From: Candidatus Gastranaerophilales bacterium
GTDB lineage: Bacteria > Cyanobacteriota > Vampirovibrionia > Gastranaerophilales > UBA9579
NCBI GenBank assembly: GCA_028689995.1
Contig: JAQVCB010000015.1
Coordinates: 5,866-38,164 of the forward strand
Length of the DNA stretch: 32,299 nt
Reading direction: 5' to 3'
A program made the position numbers and the translations under genes. The notes beneath the pieces were generated by a model, which saw only the letters and a program-made list of their open reading frames with translations, had not been told where the DNA came from and made no database searches. Every line of letters starts with the position of its first letter. The first letter of the stretch is position 1. Shown piece after piece: positions 22,613 through 31,420 of this stretch.

Positions 22613-24028
22613 ATGAACAGAAAAGTATTATTAATATATCCACCAGGACAATTAATGAACAGGGAAGATCGCTGTCAAGTTCCTTCAAAAGATGTTGTAA
22701 TAGCTCCTCCGCTTCCACCCGGAGATCTTATGTATATGGCTGCTGTTGCTGAAGAAACAGGTTATACTTGTAAAATAATTGATTATACTCTTAATAACAG
22801 TTCTGTTGATAATTTTGTCAAAGATTTAAAAGAATTTCAGCCGGATTATCTTGTTATAAGCATAACAACTCCAACAATAAAGAACGATCTAAAAGTTTGT
22901 TCAATTACGAAAAAGACAATTCCAGATATCCAGATAATTGCAAAAGGTGCTCATTTTCTTAAATTTAATACTCAGATATTGGAAGAATTTACTGATCTTG
23001 ATATGGCAATAAGGGGAGAAACTGAAATTACCTTTAAGGAAATTTTATCAGGAAAGTTAAAATCTGAAATTATGGGACTTACATGGCAAAGTCCTGATGG
23101 TCCACACAATAATCCGAACAGACCCTTTAATGAAGATCTTGATTCACTTCCATATCCAGCCAGACACCTTGTAAATAATACTATATATGTTAGACCTGAT
23201 AACGGGAAAATACAGGGCATAATTAAAGTATCACGAGGTTGTCCGTTTAATTGCTTCTTTTGTCTTGCTTCACCTGTTTCTGGAAGAAAAGTCAGGGTTA
23301 GAAGTGTTAATAATGTACTTGGCGAAATTAAACAATGTATGGAACTATACGGGATGAAAGATTTTCTCCTTTGGTCTGATATTTTTAATCTCGATAAAAA
23401 CTGGGTAATAGAGCTGTGTAATATTATTTTGGAATCAAAGTTAAAATTTAACTGGGCTACAAATACAAGAGTAGATACGATGGATATTGATACAGCAAAA
23501 TTAATGAAAAAGGCTGGCTGTACACTTGTAAGTGTTGGCGTGGAAAGTGGCAATCAGGAAATTCTTGAAAAAATGGGTAAGAAAACCGATCTAAATAAAA
23601 TCAAAGAAGCCTTTAAAATATTTAAAAAAGCAGATTTAAAGACTTTTGCTTATTATATTATTGGTCTTCCCTGGGATACAAGAGAAACAGTTGAGGATAC
23701 AATAAGGCTAGCTATTGAATTGGATAGTGATTTTGCAAATTTCTTTACTGCAACTGCATTTCCCGGAACAAGATTTTATGACTACGCTATAGAAAATAAT
23801 CTTTTTGAATCTGATATCGATAATTATGAATTATTTATGAATACATATCATTATCCGACTGTAAAAGGGCATTATTTATCAAAAGAAGAAATTGTTAAAT
23901 TACATAATAAAGCGGTGAAAAGATTTTTTCTCAGGCCAAACTATATTATAAAATGCTTATTTAGAATTCGTTCATTAAAAGAAATTCAAAATTATATTAA
24001 AGCAGGTCTTTCGGTATTAAGACATTAA
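22613..24028 (+). CDS. B12-binding-domain radical SAM protein (class B-like)
   Basis: The 471-residue protein has the same two-domain layout as the one at 19659: VLLIYPPGQL, PPGDLMYMAAVAEETGYTCKIIDYT, YLVISITTPTIKND, IAKGAHFLKFN and AIRGETEITFKEIL, then KVSRGCPFNCFFCLAS (CxxxCxxC), VRSVNNVLGEIKQCME, TLVSVGVESGNQEILEKMGKK and YYIIGLPWDTRETVEDT. The usual GGPH of the cobalamin-binding domain is replaced by KGAH. The two proteins are related but clearly divergent, so they are probably separate catalytic steps. The gene starts 12 bases after the flavoprotein; its stop overlaps the opposite-strand radical SAM stop by three bases, leaving no room for a terminator. Confidence 0.85.
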   Translation: MNRKVLLIYPPGQLMNREDRCQVPSKDVVIAPPLPPGDLMYMAAVAEETGYTCKIIDYTLNNSSVDNFVKDLKEFQPDYLVISITTPTIKNDLKVCSITKKTIPDIQIIAKGAHFLKFNTQILEEFTDLDMAIRGETEITFKEILSGKLKSEIMGLTWQSPDGPHNNPNRPFNEDLDSLPYPARHLVNNTIYVRPDNGKIQGIIKVSRGCPFNCFFCLASPVSGRKVRVRSVNNVLGEIKQCMELYGMKDFLLWSDIFNLDKNWVIELCNIILESKLKFNWATNTRVDTMDIDTAKLMKKAGCTLVSVGVESGNQEILEKMGKKTDLNKIKEAFKIFKKADLKTFAYYIIGLPWDTRETVEDTIRLAIELDSDFANFFTATAFPGTRFYDYAIENNLFESDIDNYELFMNTYHYPTVKGHYLSKEEIVKLHNKAVKRFFLRPNYIIKCLFRIRSLKEIQNYIKAGLSVLRH

Positions 24029-25149
24029 ATAAAATTAATATGCTGGGGAAGATAGCTGGAACTATCATCAAAAATCGCATTATTAGCTTTTAAATCCCGT
24101 AAAAATTCATTTACTTTATGTTGTAGACAAAGTGTGCCGCAGTCTTTTTTTGCGTCAAATTCGTCAGAAGTGATATATCTCATAACTTCCCAGTATCTGT
24201 CACTTTGCCAAATTTCCTTGAAGGATTTTTCGTTTATATTGCCTATATGGAATTTTTCTTTATATTTATCATTAAACAACATGCCGCAAGGGGCAATGAG
24301 ACCGGAACCTGACATCTGAATAATAAAAGGAGGTCCATAACATTTGGAATAGGTTCTTTTACCTTTGCTTTCAATTTTAGACCATTTTGCTTTTACAAGA
24401 TAATCTTTTGAAGAATAGTTTTCTGCCTCTTTTAATTTTTCCATAAGATTATCATCATACTTATCATATTGAACTCCTAATGAACCTTCTTCATCATCAG
24501 AGCAGTGTTTTATAACAAGATAATCTACATCTAAATTTTTTCCTAAAATTGCAAGAGGGATAATATCATCTATAAAATCAGGCAGTAAAACCATCTGAAG
24601 CCCGATAGTTACTTCGAGATTTCGTTTTCTTTTTATCTCGACTGATTTTTTGATTGTTTCAATTACTTTATTATAAGCTTCAATATTAACGCCATGTATA
24701 TAAGCATACCTTTCAGCAGTACCGGCAGAAATATTAAATCTTAAATATGTTAAAGCTGGTAAAATTTCTTCAAGTCTTTCATCTTTTAAAGCAAAGCCGT
24801 TTGTTCCCATTGCCATATCAAGACCATTTGCTTTTCCGTGCAAAATAGCATCATAAACATGCGGACTAAGTGAACTTTCACCATCACTGACAAAGCTTAC
24901 AGCCTTAACTCCAATTTCTGCGGCATCGTCCAAAAACCTGAAAATAACATCTTTAGATAGATTATAACCTTTATTTTCCTGCAAAGTGCTATAACAATAA
25001 ATACATCTATAAGAACAAGCTCTTGTTAAAGCACAATCTATTGTAATAGGAGCAATTTTATCACCATTTAACCAGGATTTTACGCGATCTTTATGCCACT
25101 GAAGTTTATGACCATCTAGAATAAGCTTCTCATTTGTTATTTTAGACAT
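24025..25149 (-). CDS. Radical SAM/SPASM enzyme, paralogue of the heptose-operon enzyme at 11349
   Basis: CSYRCIYCYSTLQ gives the CxxxCxxC motif. As in the 11349 protein, the GGEP position reads SDGESSL. Shared landmarks are N-terminal LDGHKLQWHKDRVKSWLNG, FNISAGTAERYAYIHGVN, IGLQMVLLPD, DYLVIK and the C-terminal HINFI. The tail has CYGPPF, APCGML, FHIGNINEKSFKEIWQSDRYWE and CGTLC, a SPASM-like cysteine set. The track starts at 25176; I use ATG 25149, with AAGGA eight bases upstream, giving 374 residues and an 8-base overlap with the GT2 gene before it. It is the last gene of a three-gene minus-strand operon. A second copy of the same enzyme type in an adjacent glycan cluster suggests both act on related sugars. 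Confidence 0.85.
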   Translation of the reverse strand: MSKITNEKLILDGHKLQWHKDRVKSWLNGDKIAPITIDCALTRACSYRCIYCYSTLQENKGYNLSKDVIFRFLDDAAEIGVKAVSFVSDGESSLSPHVYDAILHGKANGLDMAMGTNGFALKDERLEEILPALTYLRFNISAGTAERYAYIHGVNIEAYNKVIETIKKSVEIKRKRNLEVTIGLQMVLLPDFIDDIIPLAILGKNLDVDYLVIKHCSDDEEGSLGVQYDKYDDNLMEKLKEAENYSSKDYLVKAKWSKIESKGKRTYSKCYGPPFIIQMSGSGLIAPCGMLFNDKYKEKFHIGNINEKSFKEIWQSDRYWEVMRYITSDEFDAKKDCGTLCLQHKVNEFLRDLKANNAIFDDSSSYLPQHINFI

Positions 25150-25945
25150 TTGCCGGTTCCTTTGTTCTTTCTTCAAAAGAATTTCTTCGGATATAAGTTA
25201 TAGACTCCCTGCAAAGTTTTTTATAATCTTTTCTTCTTGATTCAATGCTTTTTATATGAATATCATAAGCAAGATTTAAATATCCGCTCATTACTTTAAA
25301 GAAAGATTTGAAACTTAATGCTTTTGAATTGCCATTATTTCTTTTATTTAAAAAATTAGGGACTTCAGCAAAAAGATAACCTTTTCTTATCAGTTTAATA
25401 AGAAGTTCAGCCTGATAAAAAAAGCCAAAACTTCTTAATTCAATGCTATTTAGGATACATCTTCTATAAAATACAGTTCCATTTGTATAATTCAGATTTA
25501 TCATAAAAGACATATTGATAATAAAAGAATACAAAACTGAAATTGCACGCCTGAACCTGTTTCTTATTTCAGTATTTTGTATAAAGGGTACAATAATATC
25601 TACATAATTCATTAAATAAAAGTAAGTTAAAGCATCTTCAGGATCATTTTCATTATCACCCGGAAACATAACTACGATATCCTTGTCAGAATGTCTGACG
25701 GCTTCCCAAAATGAATATCCAATACCAAGGGGTTTTTCATGATGAATTACTTTTACAAGCGGATTTTCATTTGCAAATTTTTCAACCAATTCACCTGTCT
25801 TATCTGTACTACCGTCATTTATAACCATAATTTCGCCGTTGATTTTCAATTTCTCAAAAGCAAATAATGTTGTTTCAATAGCTTCTTGTATATTATTTGC
25901 TTCATTAAGCGCCGGCATTATGACAGTTAATGACAGTATATTCAT
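25142..25945 (-). CDS. Family 2 glycosyltransferase (dolichol/polyprenyl-phosphate sugar synthase-like)
   Basis: The 267-residue protein starts LSLTVIMPALNEANNIQEAIETTLF and has MVINDGSTDKTGELVEKF and FPGDNENDP, the GT-A nucleotide-sugar-binding motifs of GT2. YTNGTVFYRRCIL and FFYQAELLIKLIRKGYLFAEVPN follow, as in DPM1-like polyprenyl-phosphate sugar synthases. There is one weakly hydrophobic stretch (LYSFIINMSFMINL) and no C-terminal membrane pair, so it probably works at the cytoplasmic face. It may make the polyprenyl-phosphate sugar used by the YfhO-like membrane protein two bases upstream. AGGAAA precedes the ATG, and the end overlaps the following radical SAM gene by eight bases. Confidence 0.88.
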   Translation of the reverse strand: MNILSLTVIMPALNEANNIQEAIETTLFAFEKLKINGEIMVINDGSTDKTGELVEKFANENPLVKVIHHEKPLGIGYSFWEAVRHSDKDIVVMFPGDNENDPEDALTYFYLMNYVDIIVPFIQNTEIRNRFRRAISVLYSFIINMSFMINLNYTNGTVFYRRCILNSIELRSFGFFYQAELLIKLIRKGYLFAEVPNFLNKRNNGNSKALSFKSFFKVMSGYLNLAYDIHIKSIESRRKDYKKLCRESITYIRRNSFEERTKEPANV

Positions 25946-25947
25946 AA

Positions 25948-28272
25948 TTATTTTTTCCTATTTCTAAAATTATTATCCCATTTTCTAAAAAAGCATATAT
26001 ATATCAAGAGAATTAAACTCAATGCTGTAATTATTTTACCCCAAAATGAATACCAATCCCAGAAATAGAAAACAATTTTATGTTTGCCTTTATCCAGATA
26101 AACAGCTTGTAAAGCAGAATAAGCTCTCAATAGTTTAACCTTTTTATTATCTACAGACACATTCCATGCTGGAAACCAGATTTCTGACGCAACAAGATAT
26201 CCGGGAGATTTCATATCAACACTTAATTCTATATAATCTGATTTTCGTTTAATAATTTTAACTTTTTCATAACCATTATGTTTATATGAAACATTTTGCT
26301 GGGATAGATTTTTTCTTTCAAGAAAGACGTTTTTTCTGAGATCCTTACTAGTTGAAAATTGAAGTCCCAGTTTTAAATAGTTTTGATCATCAAAAAATAA
26401 TGCTCCATGGGTTATAAAATATCTGTCAAAAACATAGGGATTTCTGTAGATATTTTTTATTTTTGTTTTTATTAACTTTTTATCAGGATTGATTAAATAT
26501 AAATATTTAATGTTAAAAAGATCAATGAATGAAGATTTTTCAATAGGGATAGCTGCCTTAAAATAGTTTACAAAATATTTAAGAGTTGTTGGTTCATTTA
26601 TTGGCAAAGGTTCAAAAGCTATTTCTGCTGATGTATTTAAAGTCCATATATTGGTTTTTAAAGAAGTATTTTTAAAATTAATTATTCTATATGGTTCTTT
26701 TTCTTTTTCAAGTATAGGTTTCCATTTATTCAGATTATCATCAAAAAGTTCATGTATATTTTGTTTTACGTTATAAACATTAAATTTTGTAATATCCGAG
26801 ATGGTTATTGGGAGAAAAATATTAGGATAATTTGATATAACTTGTATTGTAAATAAAATATATATTATTAATATGTTGTATCCTATTTTATATTTCTTTG
26901 AATAGAGAATTATTACGAAATAAAAAATTCCTGTTAGTATTAAACAAGTCAAAAAAACAGTATAAAAAACTAAAGGTGTAATCTTATAAAGGAGTATTGA
27001 TCCAATAAGTATGTAAATAAATGTATTTATTCCGATTAGAATCAATGTTTTGTTTTTATTTGGTTGATTATAGAATGTTTTAAGATTATCAAGTCCGCAG
27101 GCTACGAAAAATGCTATTGCAAAAAGTAATATCCATGATGCTCTGAAAGGTAAACGCAGTGAAAATTTAGATAAATATGTATGTAACGGTACATATATAA
27201 AATCAGGCATGTAGTTCATATGCATTATTATTAAGGAAAATAATGCTGTTATAATCATAAACCACTTGCCTGCTATAGACTTTCCAGAAGTAAACAAACC
27301 AAGCAGGGATAATATTAGACAAGGAAATCCAATAAAGCAGTCAAAATCATCAAATATATTTTGTGCATTTAAAAAATGAGGATTATAAGAATACCACCAG
27401 TTTTTATAGAGAATAATAAGTATAGTTTTAATAGGATTAATATATCCAGTAAGATTAGATATATCAACAAATGACTGACGATTGTTTAAATCTGAATAAC
27501 CGAGAGATGGCAAGATTAGAACAGCAGCAATTATTATACCTATTATAAGAGCAATCAAAGCATAAAATGAGGATTTTATAAATTTTTGCAAGTTAAAAAT
27601 TTCTTTAAAAGAGCAATCAACCGTATACACGAAAAAAAACATTGGCGCAATTAAAAACAAGGGCATATTTATACCTGAAAGCAAAGATAAACCAATCATT
27701 ATGCCGGCAACTAATGCCCATCTTATTGAATTTTCTCTGTTTGCTTTAGTTAAAAATAAAAGCACAATAGGAATAAACATAAATGAATGTAAATAAAATG
27801 AATTAATTATTTTTATTCCTGCATGAATATGATCAAATCCGGTAAAAGCTATTATTATTGCACCTGCAATACTAGCAGTAAAACTTCTTCCCCAGAATCG
27901 AAATAATATATAAGTAAAGAAACTAAGTAAAAATAAAGATATTGCTGAATTAATCTGTAAAAGTTTGAGAGTTATAAGGGGATTATTACCGCATAAATTA
28001 ATAATAAAATGCATTAATATATTAAAAGGGAAATATTTTCCTATAATTGGTTGCCAGCCAAGATAACCTTGAATAGAATGCCAATCAGAATTAAGTAAAT
28101 TAGGATGGTTATGCCAATATAACTGATTATAAACGTCTGATTGAATAATAAAATGATTACTATAATATATTGAGCAAAAAATTGTAGTTAAAAAGATAAG
28201 AATTAATGCCCCATAAATCCAGACAGGTAATCGTTTTAACTTATTAATAAGACTCTCAACATTTAATTCCAA
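25948..28272 (-). CDS. YfhO-like polytopic membrane protein (GT-C type)
   Basis: The 774-residue protein has about a dozen hydrophobic segments in the first two thirds, then a long soluble region. The first loop reads HFIIQSDVYNQLYWHN, an acidic position as in GT-C enzymes. The C-terminal domain has the YfhO layout: GYLVASEIWFPAWNVSVDNKKVKLLRAYSALQAVYLDKGKHKIVFYF followed by a final membrane helix. YfhO proteins take part in glycosylation of cell-surface polymers, using lipid-linked sugars outside the membrane. The start is TTG 28272, with AAGGG about ten bases upstream. It is followed after two bases by the GT2 gene, a likely donor supplier. A 38-bp perfect palindrome lies about 65 bases upstream. 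Confidence 0.82.
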   Translation of the reverse strand: MELNVESLINKLKRLPVWIYGALILIFLTTIFCSIYYSNHFIIQSDVYNQLYWHNHPNLLNSDWHSIQGYLGWQPIIGKYFPFNILMHFIINLCGNNPLITLKLLQINSAISLFLLSFFTYILFRFWGRSFTASIAGAIIIAFTGFDHIHAGIKIINSFYLHSFMFIPIVLLFLTKANRENSIRWALVAGIMIGLSLLSGINMPLFLIAPMFFFVYTVDCSFKEIFNLQKFIKSSFYALIALIIGIIIAAVLILPSLGYSDLNNRQSFVDISNLTGYINPIKTILIILYKNWWYSYNPHFLNAQNIFDDFDCFIGFPCLILSLLGLFTSGKSIAGKWFMIITALFSLIIMHMNYMPDFIYVPLHTYLSKFSLRLPFRASWILLFAIAFFVACGLDNLKTFYNQPNKNKTLILIGINTFIYILIGSILLYKITPLVFYTVFLTCLILTGIFYFVIILYSKKYKIGYNILIIYILFTIQVISNYPNIFLPITISDITKFNVYNVKQNIHELFDDNLNKWKPILEKEKEPYRIINFKNTSLKTNIWTLNTSAEIAFEPLPINEPTTLKYFVNYFKAAIPIEKSSFIDLFNIKYLYLINPDKKLIKTKIKNIYRNPYVFDRYFITHGALFFDDQNYLKLGLQFSTSKDLRKNVFLERKNLSQQNVSYKHNGYEKVKIIKRKSDYIELSVDMKSPGYLVASEIWFPAWNVSVDNKKVKLLRAYSALQAVYLDKGKHKIVFYFWDWYSFWGKIITALSLILLIYICFFRKWDNNFRNRKK

Positions 28273-28337
28273 GACTTCTTTCCCTTAAAATTCATATAAT
28301 CAAGCCTGTAAAATTTTTTATAACTTTTCAAATAATT

Positions 28338-28375
28338 AATTTATTTAATTAAAGTATACTTTAATTAAATAAATT
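28338..28375. repeat. 38-bp perfect palindrome, AT-rich
   Basis: AATTTATTTAATTAAAGTA followed directly by its reverse complement, with GTATAC at the centre. It lies between the YfhO-like start and the tRNA gene. It may be an operator for the minus-strand operon or a cruciform/terminator; T-rich sequence follows on the plus side. The rest of 28273-28495 shows nothing coding. Confidence 0.8.
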
Positions 28376-28495
28376 TTTATAAGTTTATTTTATTTAGTTA
28401 TTAATTCTATTATTAGTTTTTCAGCTTTTTAAAATTCAAGAGACGTGTAATTAAAATGTAAAAAAGATTTTTATAATAGGAATTTGTGAAAACCC

Positions 28496-28523
28496 TTGTT
28501 TTTATTGATTGTAGTAGTACAAT
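28496..28523 (+). promoter_or_regulatory. Candidate promoter of tRNA-Lys
   Basis: TTGTTT (28496-28501) and TACAAT (28518-28523) are separated by 16 bases. The predicted start, near 28530, would leave about ten bases before the mature tRNA. Confidence 0.5.
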
Positions 28524-28540
28524 ATTATTACAGTTCACAT

Positions 28541-28613
28541 GGGCTTGTAGCTCAATTGGTAGAGCATCCGGCTCTTAACCGGCAGGTTGTGGGTTCAAGT
28601 CCCCCCAGGCCCA
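28541..28613 (+). tRNA. tRNA-Lys(CTT)
   Basis: The 73 bases fold without insertions at standard positions: acceptor GGGCTTG/CAGGCCC (one T-G pair), D stem GCTC/GAGC, anticodon loop CTCTTAA with CTT at 34-36, and TTCAAGT in the T loop. Discriminator A73 is present and CCA is not encoded. Two stem positions are mismatched, T27-C43 and T50-C64. A run of six T follows immediately, a possible terminator. Confidence 0.93.
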
Positions 28614-29193
28614 TTTTTTAAAAATGAAATTCTATAGATTTGTCGGCAGTTTGTCGACTTTTTTATTTTTAAATCTTGATTTTCAGATAGAAAAATTTTG
28701 GTAGTGGATAAATATAAACTGATAAATAATTAAAATCTAGAATTTAATCATCTTGCATACATTTGTCACTGCGATAATTTTGGAGAAATCCATGGCAATT
28801 TTGCCGGTTTTCCTCTGTTATCTTCTGACTTTATTGGTAAGATCCTTCGACTTCACTTCGTTTCGCTCAGGAAGACATTTTAAGGATTTTTCGTTTTTAT
28901 TATACTAAAACGAGTTTATATTTTCGAAGGCTTGAACGAGTTATTAAAAACCTCCAGCTCCTGCTGATCGCAGCAGCTTCAGTTTTTTTACACTCCCACT
29001 ACCGTACATCGCCTCCGAAAATAACGCTCCTACTACCGAATACCATTTTTTATTTGTTGTTAAAATCCCAAATTCATTTTTGAAGTGGTATAGTTACAAT
29101 TTGACCATTAACAAAATTTTAACTACCTGACTAAAGACATAATAATAAATCTATTCTTAAATTTGTTATATAGGATAAGTTGGAGATAATAAA
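28614..29193. other. 580-base non-coding gap after the tRNA
   Basis: No supported gene. It holds the degenerate palindromic element at 28816-28877, a CTGCTG-ATCG-CAGCAG hairpin (28961-28976) and a 14-base imperfect direct repeat CTCCcACTACCGtA / CTCCtACTACCGaA (28993-29006 and 29027-29040). A 38-codon ORF at 28792 overlaps the repeat element and is not called. Confidence 0.6.
28816..28877. repeat. Degenerate palindromic intergenic element, copy 2
   Basis: TGTTATC at the left and CTCAGGAAGACA at the right bracket GATCCTTCGACTTCACTTCG. This resembles the right arm of the TGTCATCCTGAG..GATCTC-type palindrome and shares TGTTATC and a terminal GACA with copy 1 (6292-6386). The copies are strongly diverged. 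Confidence 0.45.
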
Positions 29194-30117
29194 TTGCAAG
29201 AATATGATTCTTTTCCTTTAGTCTCAGTTGTTATGCCTGCGTATAACGCTGAAAAATATATTGAAGAAGCAATAAATTCTGTATTAAATCAAACATCTCA
29301 GGATTTTGAAATTATTGTTGTTGATGATGGATCAACAGATTTAACCAAAGAGAAAGTTTTAAGTTATTCTGATCCAAGAATTAAATATATTTATAAAAAA
29401 AATGGGGGTCCTTCTACTGCAAGGAATGCAGGAATAAGAAATGCAAGAGGCAAATATATAGCGTTTCTTGATTATGATGATATTTGGCTGCCGCAAAAAT
29501 TAGAAAAACAGTTGGCAAAGTTTTCTCTGGAGCCTGATCTTGGACTGGTTTACAGTTGGGTACAGTCAATCAATCCTGATGGAAGTGATAGATTTGTTAC
29601 TAAACCTGAGAATGAAGGATGGGTATATAACGATATTATTGTTGATAATTTCCAGCATAACGGAAGTATCCAGTTAGTAAAAAAAGAATGCTTTGAAAAA
29701 ACAGGATATTTTGACGAAAGTTTATTAAATGCTCAGGATTGGGATATGTGGATACGGTTGGCCAAGTATTACAAATTCGGGATTGTAAAAGAAATACTGG
29801 TTAAATATCGGGTACGTTCTGACAGCCTTTCAAAGATGCATAAAAGACTCAATAAGGCATTTATCAGGATAATGGAGAAGCATTTAAAGGATGCGGATAA
29901 ATCAGTAAAAAAACAAAAAAATAATCTTTATTCCGGTCATTATTATCTTATATACAGACGTTGCTATGTTTATGACAATGATAAATTATGTGCTCTAAAG
30001 TATTTATTTTTAAGCTTCTATTATGATCCGGTCTATTTTTTAAAGAAAACTATTTTTGAAAAAATTATTTCAAATTTTAAGTTTATATTGCCGGATGCAG
30101 CAAAAAAGGGAAATTAA
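29194..30117 (+). CDS. Family 2 glycosyltransferase
   Basis: PLVSVVMPAYNAEKYIEEAINSVLNQTSQDFEIIVVDDGSTD is the classic GT2 N-terminus with the nucleotide-binding DDGS. GGPSTARNAGIRNARGKYIAFLDYDDIWLPQKLEKQ gives the metal-binding region, where the usual DxD reads DYDD. WDMWIRLAKYYKFGIVKEILVKYRVRSDSLS matches the acceptor-side region of LPS/O-antigen chain glycosyltransferases. No membrane segments are visible, so it is probably peripheral on the cytoplasmic face. The TTG start at 29194 is well supported by GGAG eight bases upstream. The ATP-grasp gene follows after 45 bases and is probably co-transcribed. At 307 residues the length is usual. Confidence 0.9.
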   Translation: MQEYDSFPLVSVVMPAYNAEKYIEEAINSVLNQTSQDFEIIVVDDGSTDLTKEKVLSYSDPRIKYIYKKNGGPSTARNAGIRNARGKYIAFLDYDDIWLPQKLEKQLAKFSLEPDLGLVYSWVQSINPDGSDRFVTKPENEGWVYNDIIVDNFQHNGSIQLVKKECFEKTGYFDESLLNAQDWDMWIRLAKYYKFGIVKEILVKYRVRSDSLSKMHKRLNKAFIRIMEKHLKDADKSVKKQKNNLYSGHYYLIYRRCYVYDNDKLCALKYLFLSFYYDPVYFLKKTIFEKIISNFKFILPDAAKKGN

Positions 30118-30162
30118 TTTACTATTTAAGGGTTTGTAAATTTAATAACAGGGAGCTTGTAG

Positions 30163-31299
30163 ATGTCTATTATGGTTTTAAATGGTGACTGTAAAATTAC
30201 CAGAGCTTTGCTCAAAAATTGGTATAAATCACACAAATTAAGAGCTTCTTATAAAAGGAAAATTAATAAAATATATGATAATGTTGTAAAAAAGCAGATT
30301 TATCAAGACATTCAGCTGGATATAAATAAGCATAAAAACAGATGGGATGTATTGAATAATCATATAAATCCTTACTGGTATAAGACTTATTCCCTTGTTT
30401 CCGGCATTGAAGATATAAATTACGTTCCAGAAGACCTGTTTTACGGGATTATTGAACCTGCATTAAATGATTTTTCTCTATCTTCAGCCTATGCTGACAA
30501 AAATTTTTATAACAAATATTATTCCGATCTGGATATTTTCCCAAAAACCCTGTTAAGGAATATAAATGGGATATTTTATGACGGAAATTATGAATGCATA
30601 AAAGATAATATACAAGAATATTTTGAAGATGAGCCGAAACTTATCGTGAAACCATCTTTAGATTCAGGCGGCGGAAGAAAAATCCAGATTTTTTATAGGA
30701 AAAATGATAACTTTTACTATAATAAGCAGGGAGAAAAGCTCAGTATTGATTATTTAAAGAAGAATTTTAAAAGGGATTATCTGGTACAAAAATGCATTGA
30801 ATCTAACGATTATTTCCGAAAATTAAATCCAACATCACTGAATACAGTCAGAATATTTACATACCGTTCAGTAAAGACAAACAATATAATTATTAATAAC
30901 AGTGTACTCAGGATTGGTAAAAAGGGTGCAGAGGTTGATAATCAGGCATCAGGCGGTATTTCCTGCTTTGTTGATGAGAATGGGCAATTAAGCAAACATG
31001 CAATAGATAAATACGGTAATAAATACTTTAGTCTTCCTTCAAATCCTGATATAAAATTTTCTGATCTTGCTAAGGTTCCAAAATTTAATGAAATTAAGGA
31101 ACTTGCAAAGGAAATTGCAAAAAAAAACTATTATCACAGGTTATTAGGGCTGGATTTTTGTGTCGACAATGAAAATAATATAAAACTTGTAGAAATAAAT
31201 AACGAGGAAAGCGAGATAAATTTCTTTCAGATGTTCGGTTCATCTTTGTTTAAAGAACATACTGATGAGATAATTGAATACTGCATTAATAAAGTATGA
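30163..31299 (+). CDS. Sugar-transfer-associated ATP-grasp protein (ATPgrasp_ST-like)
   Basis: The 378-residue protein has an ATP-grasp core: PKLIVKPSLDSGGGRKIQIF (ATP-binding lysine and glycine-rich loop), DYLVQKCIES, SLNTVRIFTYR, LRIGKKGAEVDNQASGGISCFVDENGQL, and LLGLDFCVDNENNIKLVEINNEESE with the metal-binding D...E.N. LNTVRI and VDN..SGG are characteristic of the ATPgrasp_ST family found next to glycosyltransferase genes. ATP-grasp enzymes join a carboxylate to an amine or similar group; here decoration of a glycan with an amino acid or other carboxylate is a family-level guess. GGGAG lies seven bases before the ATG. It follows a GT2 gene in the same direction and precedes a 580-base non-coding stretch. 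Confidence 0.85.
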   Translation: MSIMVLNGDCKITRALLKNWYKSHKLRASYKRKINKIYDNVVKKQIYQDIQLDINKHKNRWDVLNNHINPYWYKTYSLVSGIEDINYVPEDLFYGIIEPALNDFSLSSAYADKNFYNKYYSDLDIFPKTLLRNINGIFYDGNYECIKDNIQEYFEDEPKLIVKPSLDSGGGRKIQIFYRKNDNFYYNKQGEKLSIDYLKKNFKRDYLVQKCIESNDYFRKLNPTSLNTVRIFTYRSVKTNNIIINNSVLRIGKKGAEVDNQASGGISCFVDENGQLSKHAIDKYGNKYFSLPSNPDIKFSDLAKVPKFNEIKELAKEIAKKNYYHRLLGLDFCVDNENNIKLVEINNEESEINFFQMFGSSLFKEHTDEIIEYCINKV

Positions 31300-31380
31300 C
31301 CGACAAATAATAGGGATTTTACAGTAAATCCGTAAAAACCTTGCAAAATAAGGTGTTCAGGAAATATAAATTTAAAAAAT

Positions 31381-31420
31381 TTATACTAAAAATTTCAAGA
31401 TTGAACCACAAATTTTTTTA
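31381..31420. repeat. Dispersed 40-bp repeat, copy B
   Basis: This copy matches 2312-2351 at 39 of 40 positions. It has the same AAAAATTT / AAATTTTT arms around the loop CAAGATTGAACCAC. It lies about 80 bases beyond the ATP-grasp stop, again at a transcript end. Just to its right are ATAAAAG-A-CTTTTAT (31445-31459) and a CCCC-GCAA-GGGG hairpin (31475-31486). Confidence 0.75.

Noticed and set aside
22972-23553. 193-aa minus-strand ORF in the track
   Set aside because: It is wholly antisense to the second B12-type radical SAM gene, whose motifs are clear on the + strand.
28792-28908. 38-codon ORF MAILPVFLCYLLTLL... with GGAG upstream
   Set aside because: More than half of it lies within the degenerate palindromic repeat element, so the hydrophobic frame is probably chance.
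28961-28989. CTGCTG-ATCG-CAGCAG hairpin followed by T7 as an intrinsic terminator
   Set aside because: The T run starts six bases after a stem of only six pairs, and no gene ends just upstream, so a terminator call is weak.
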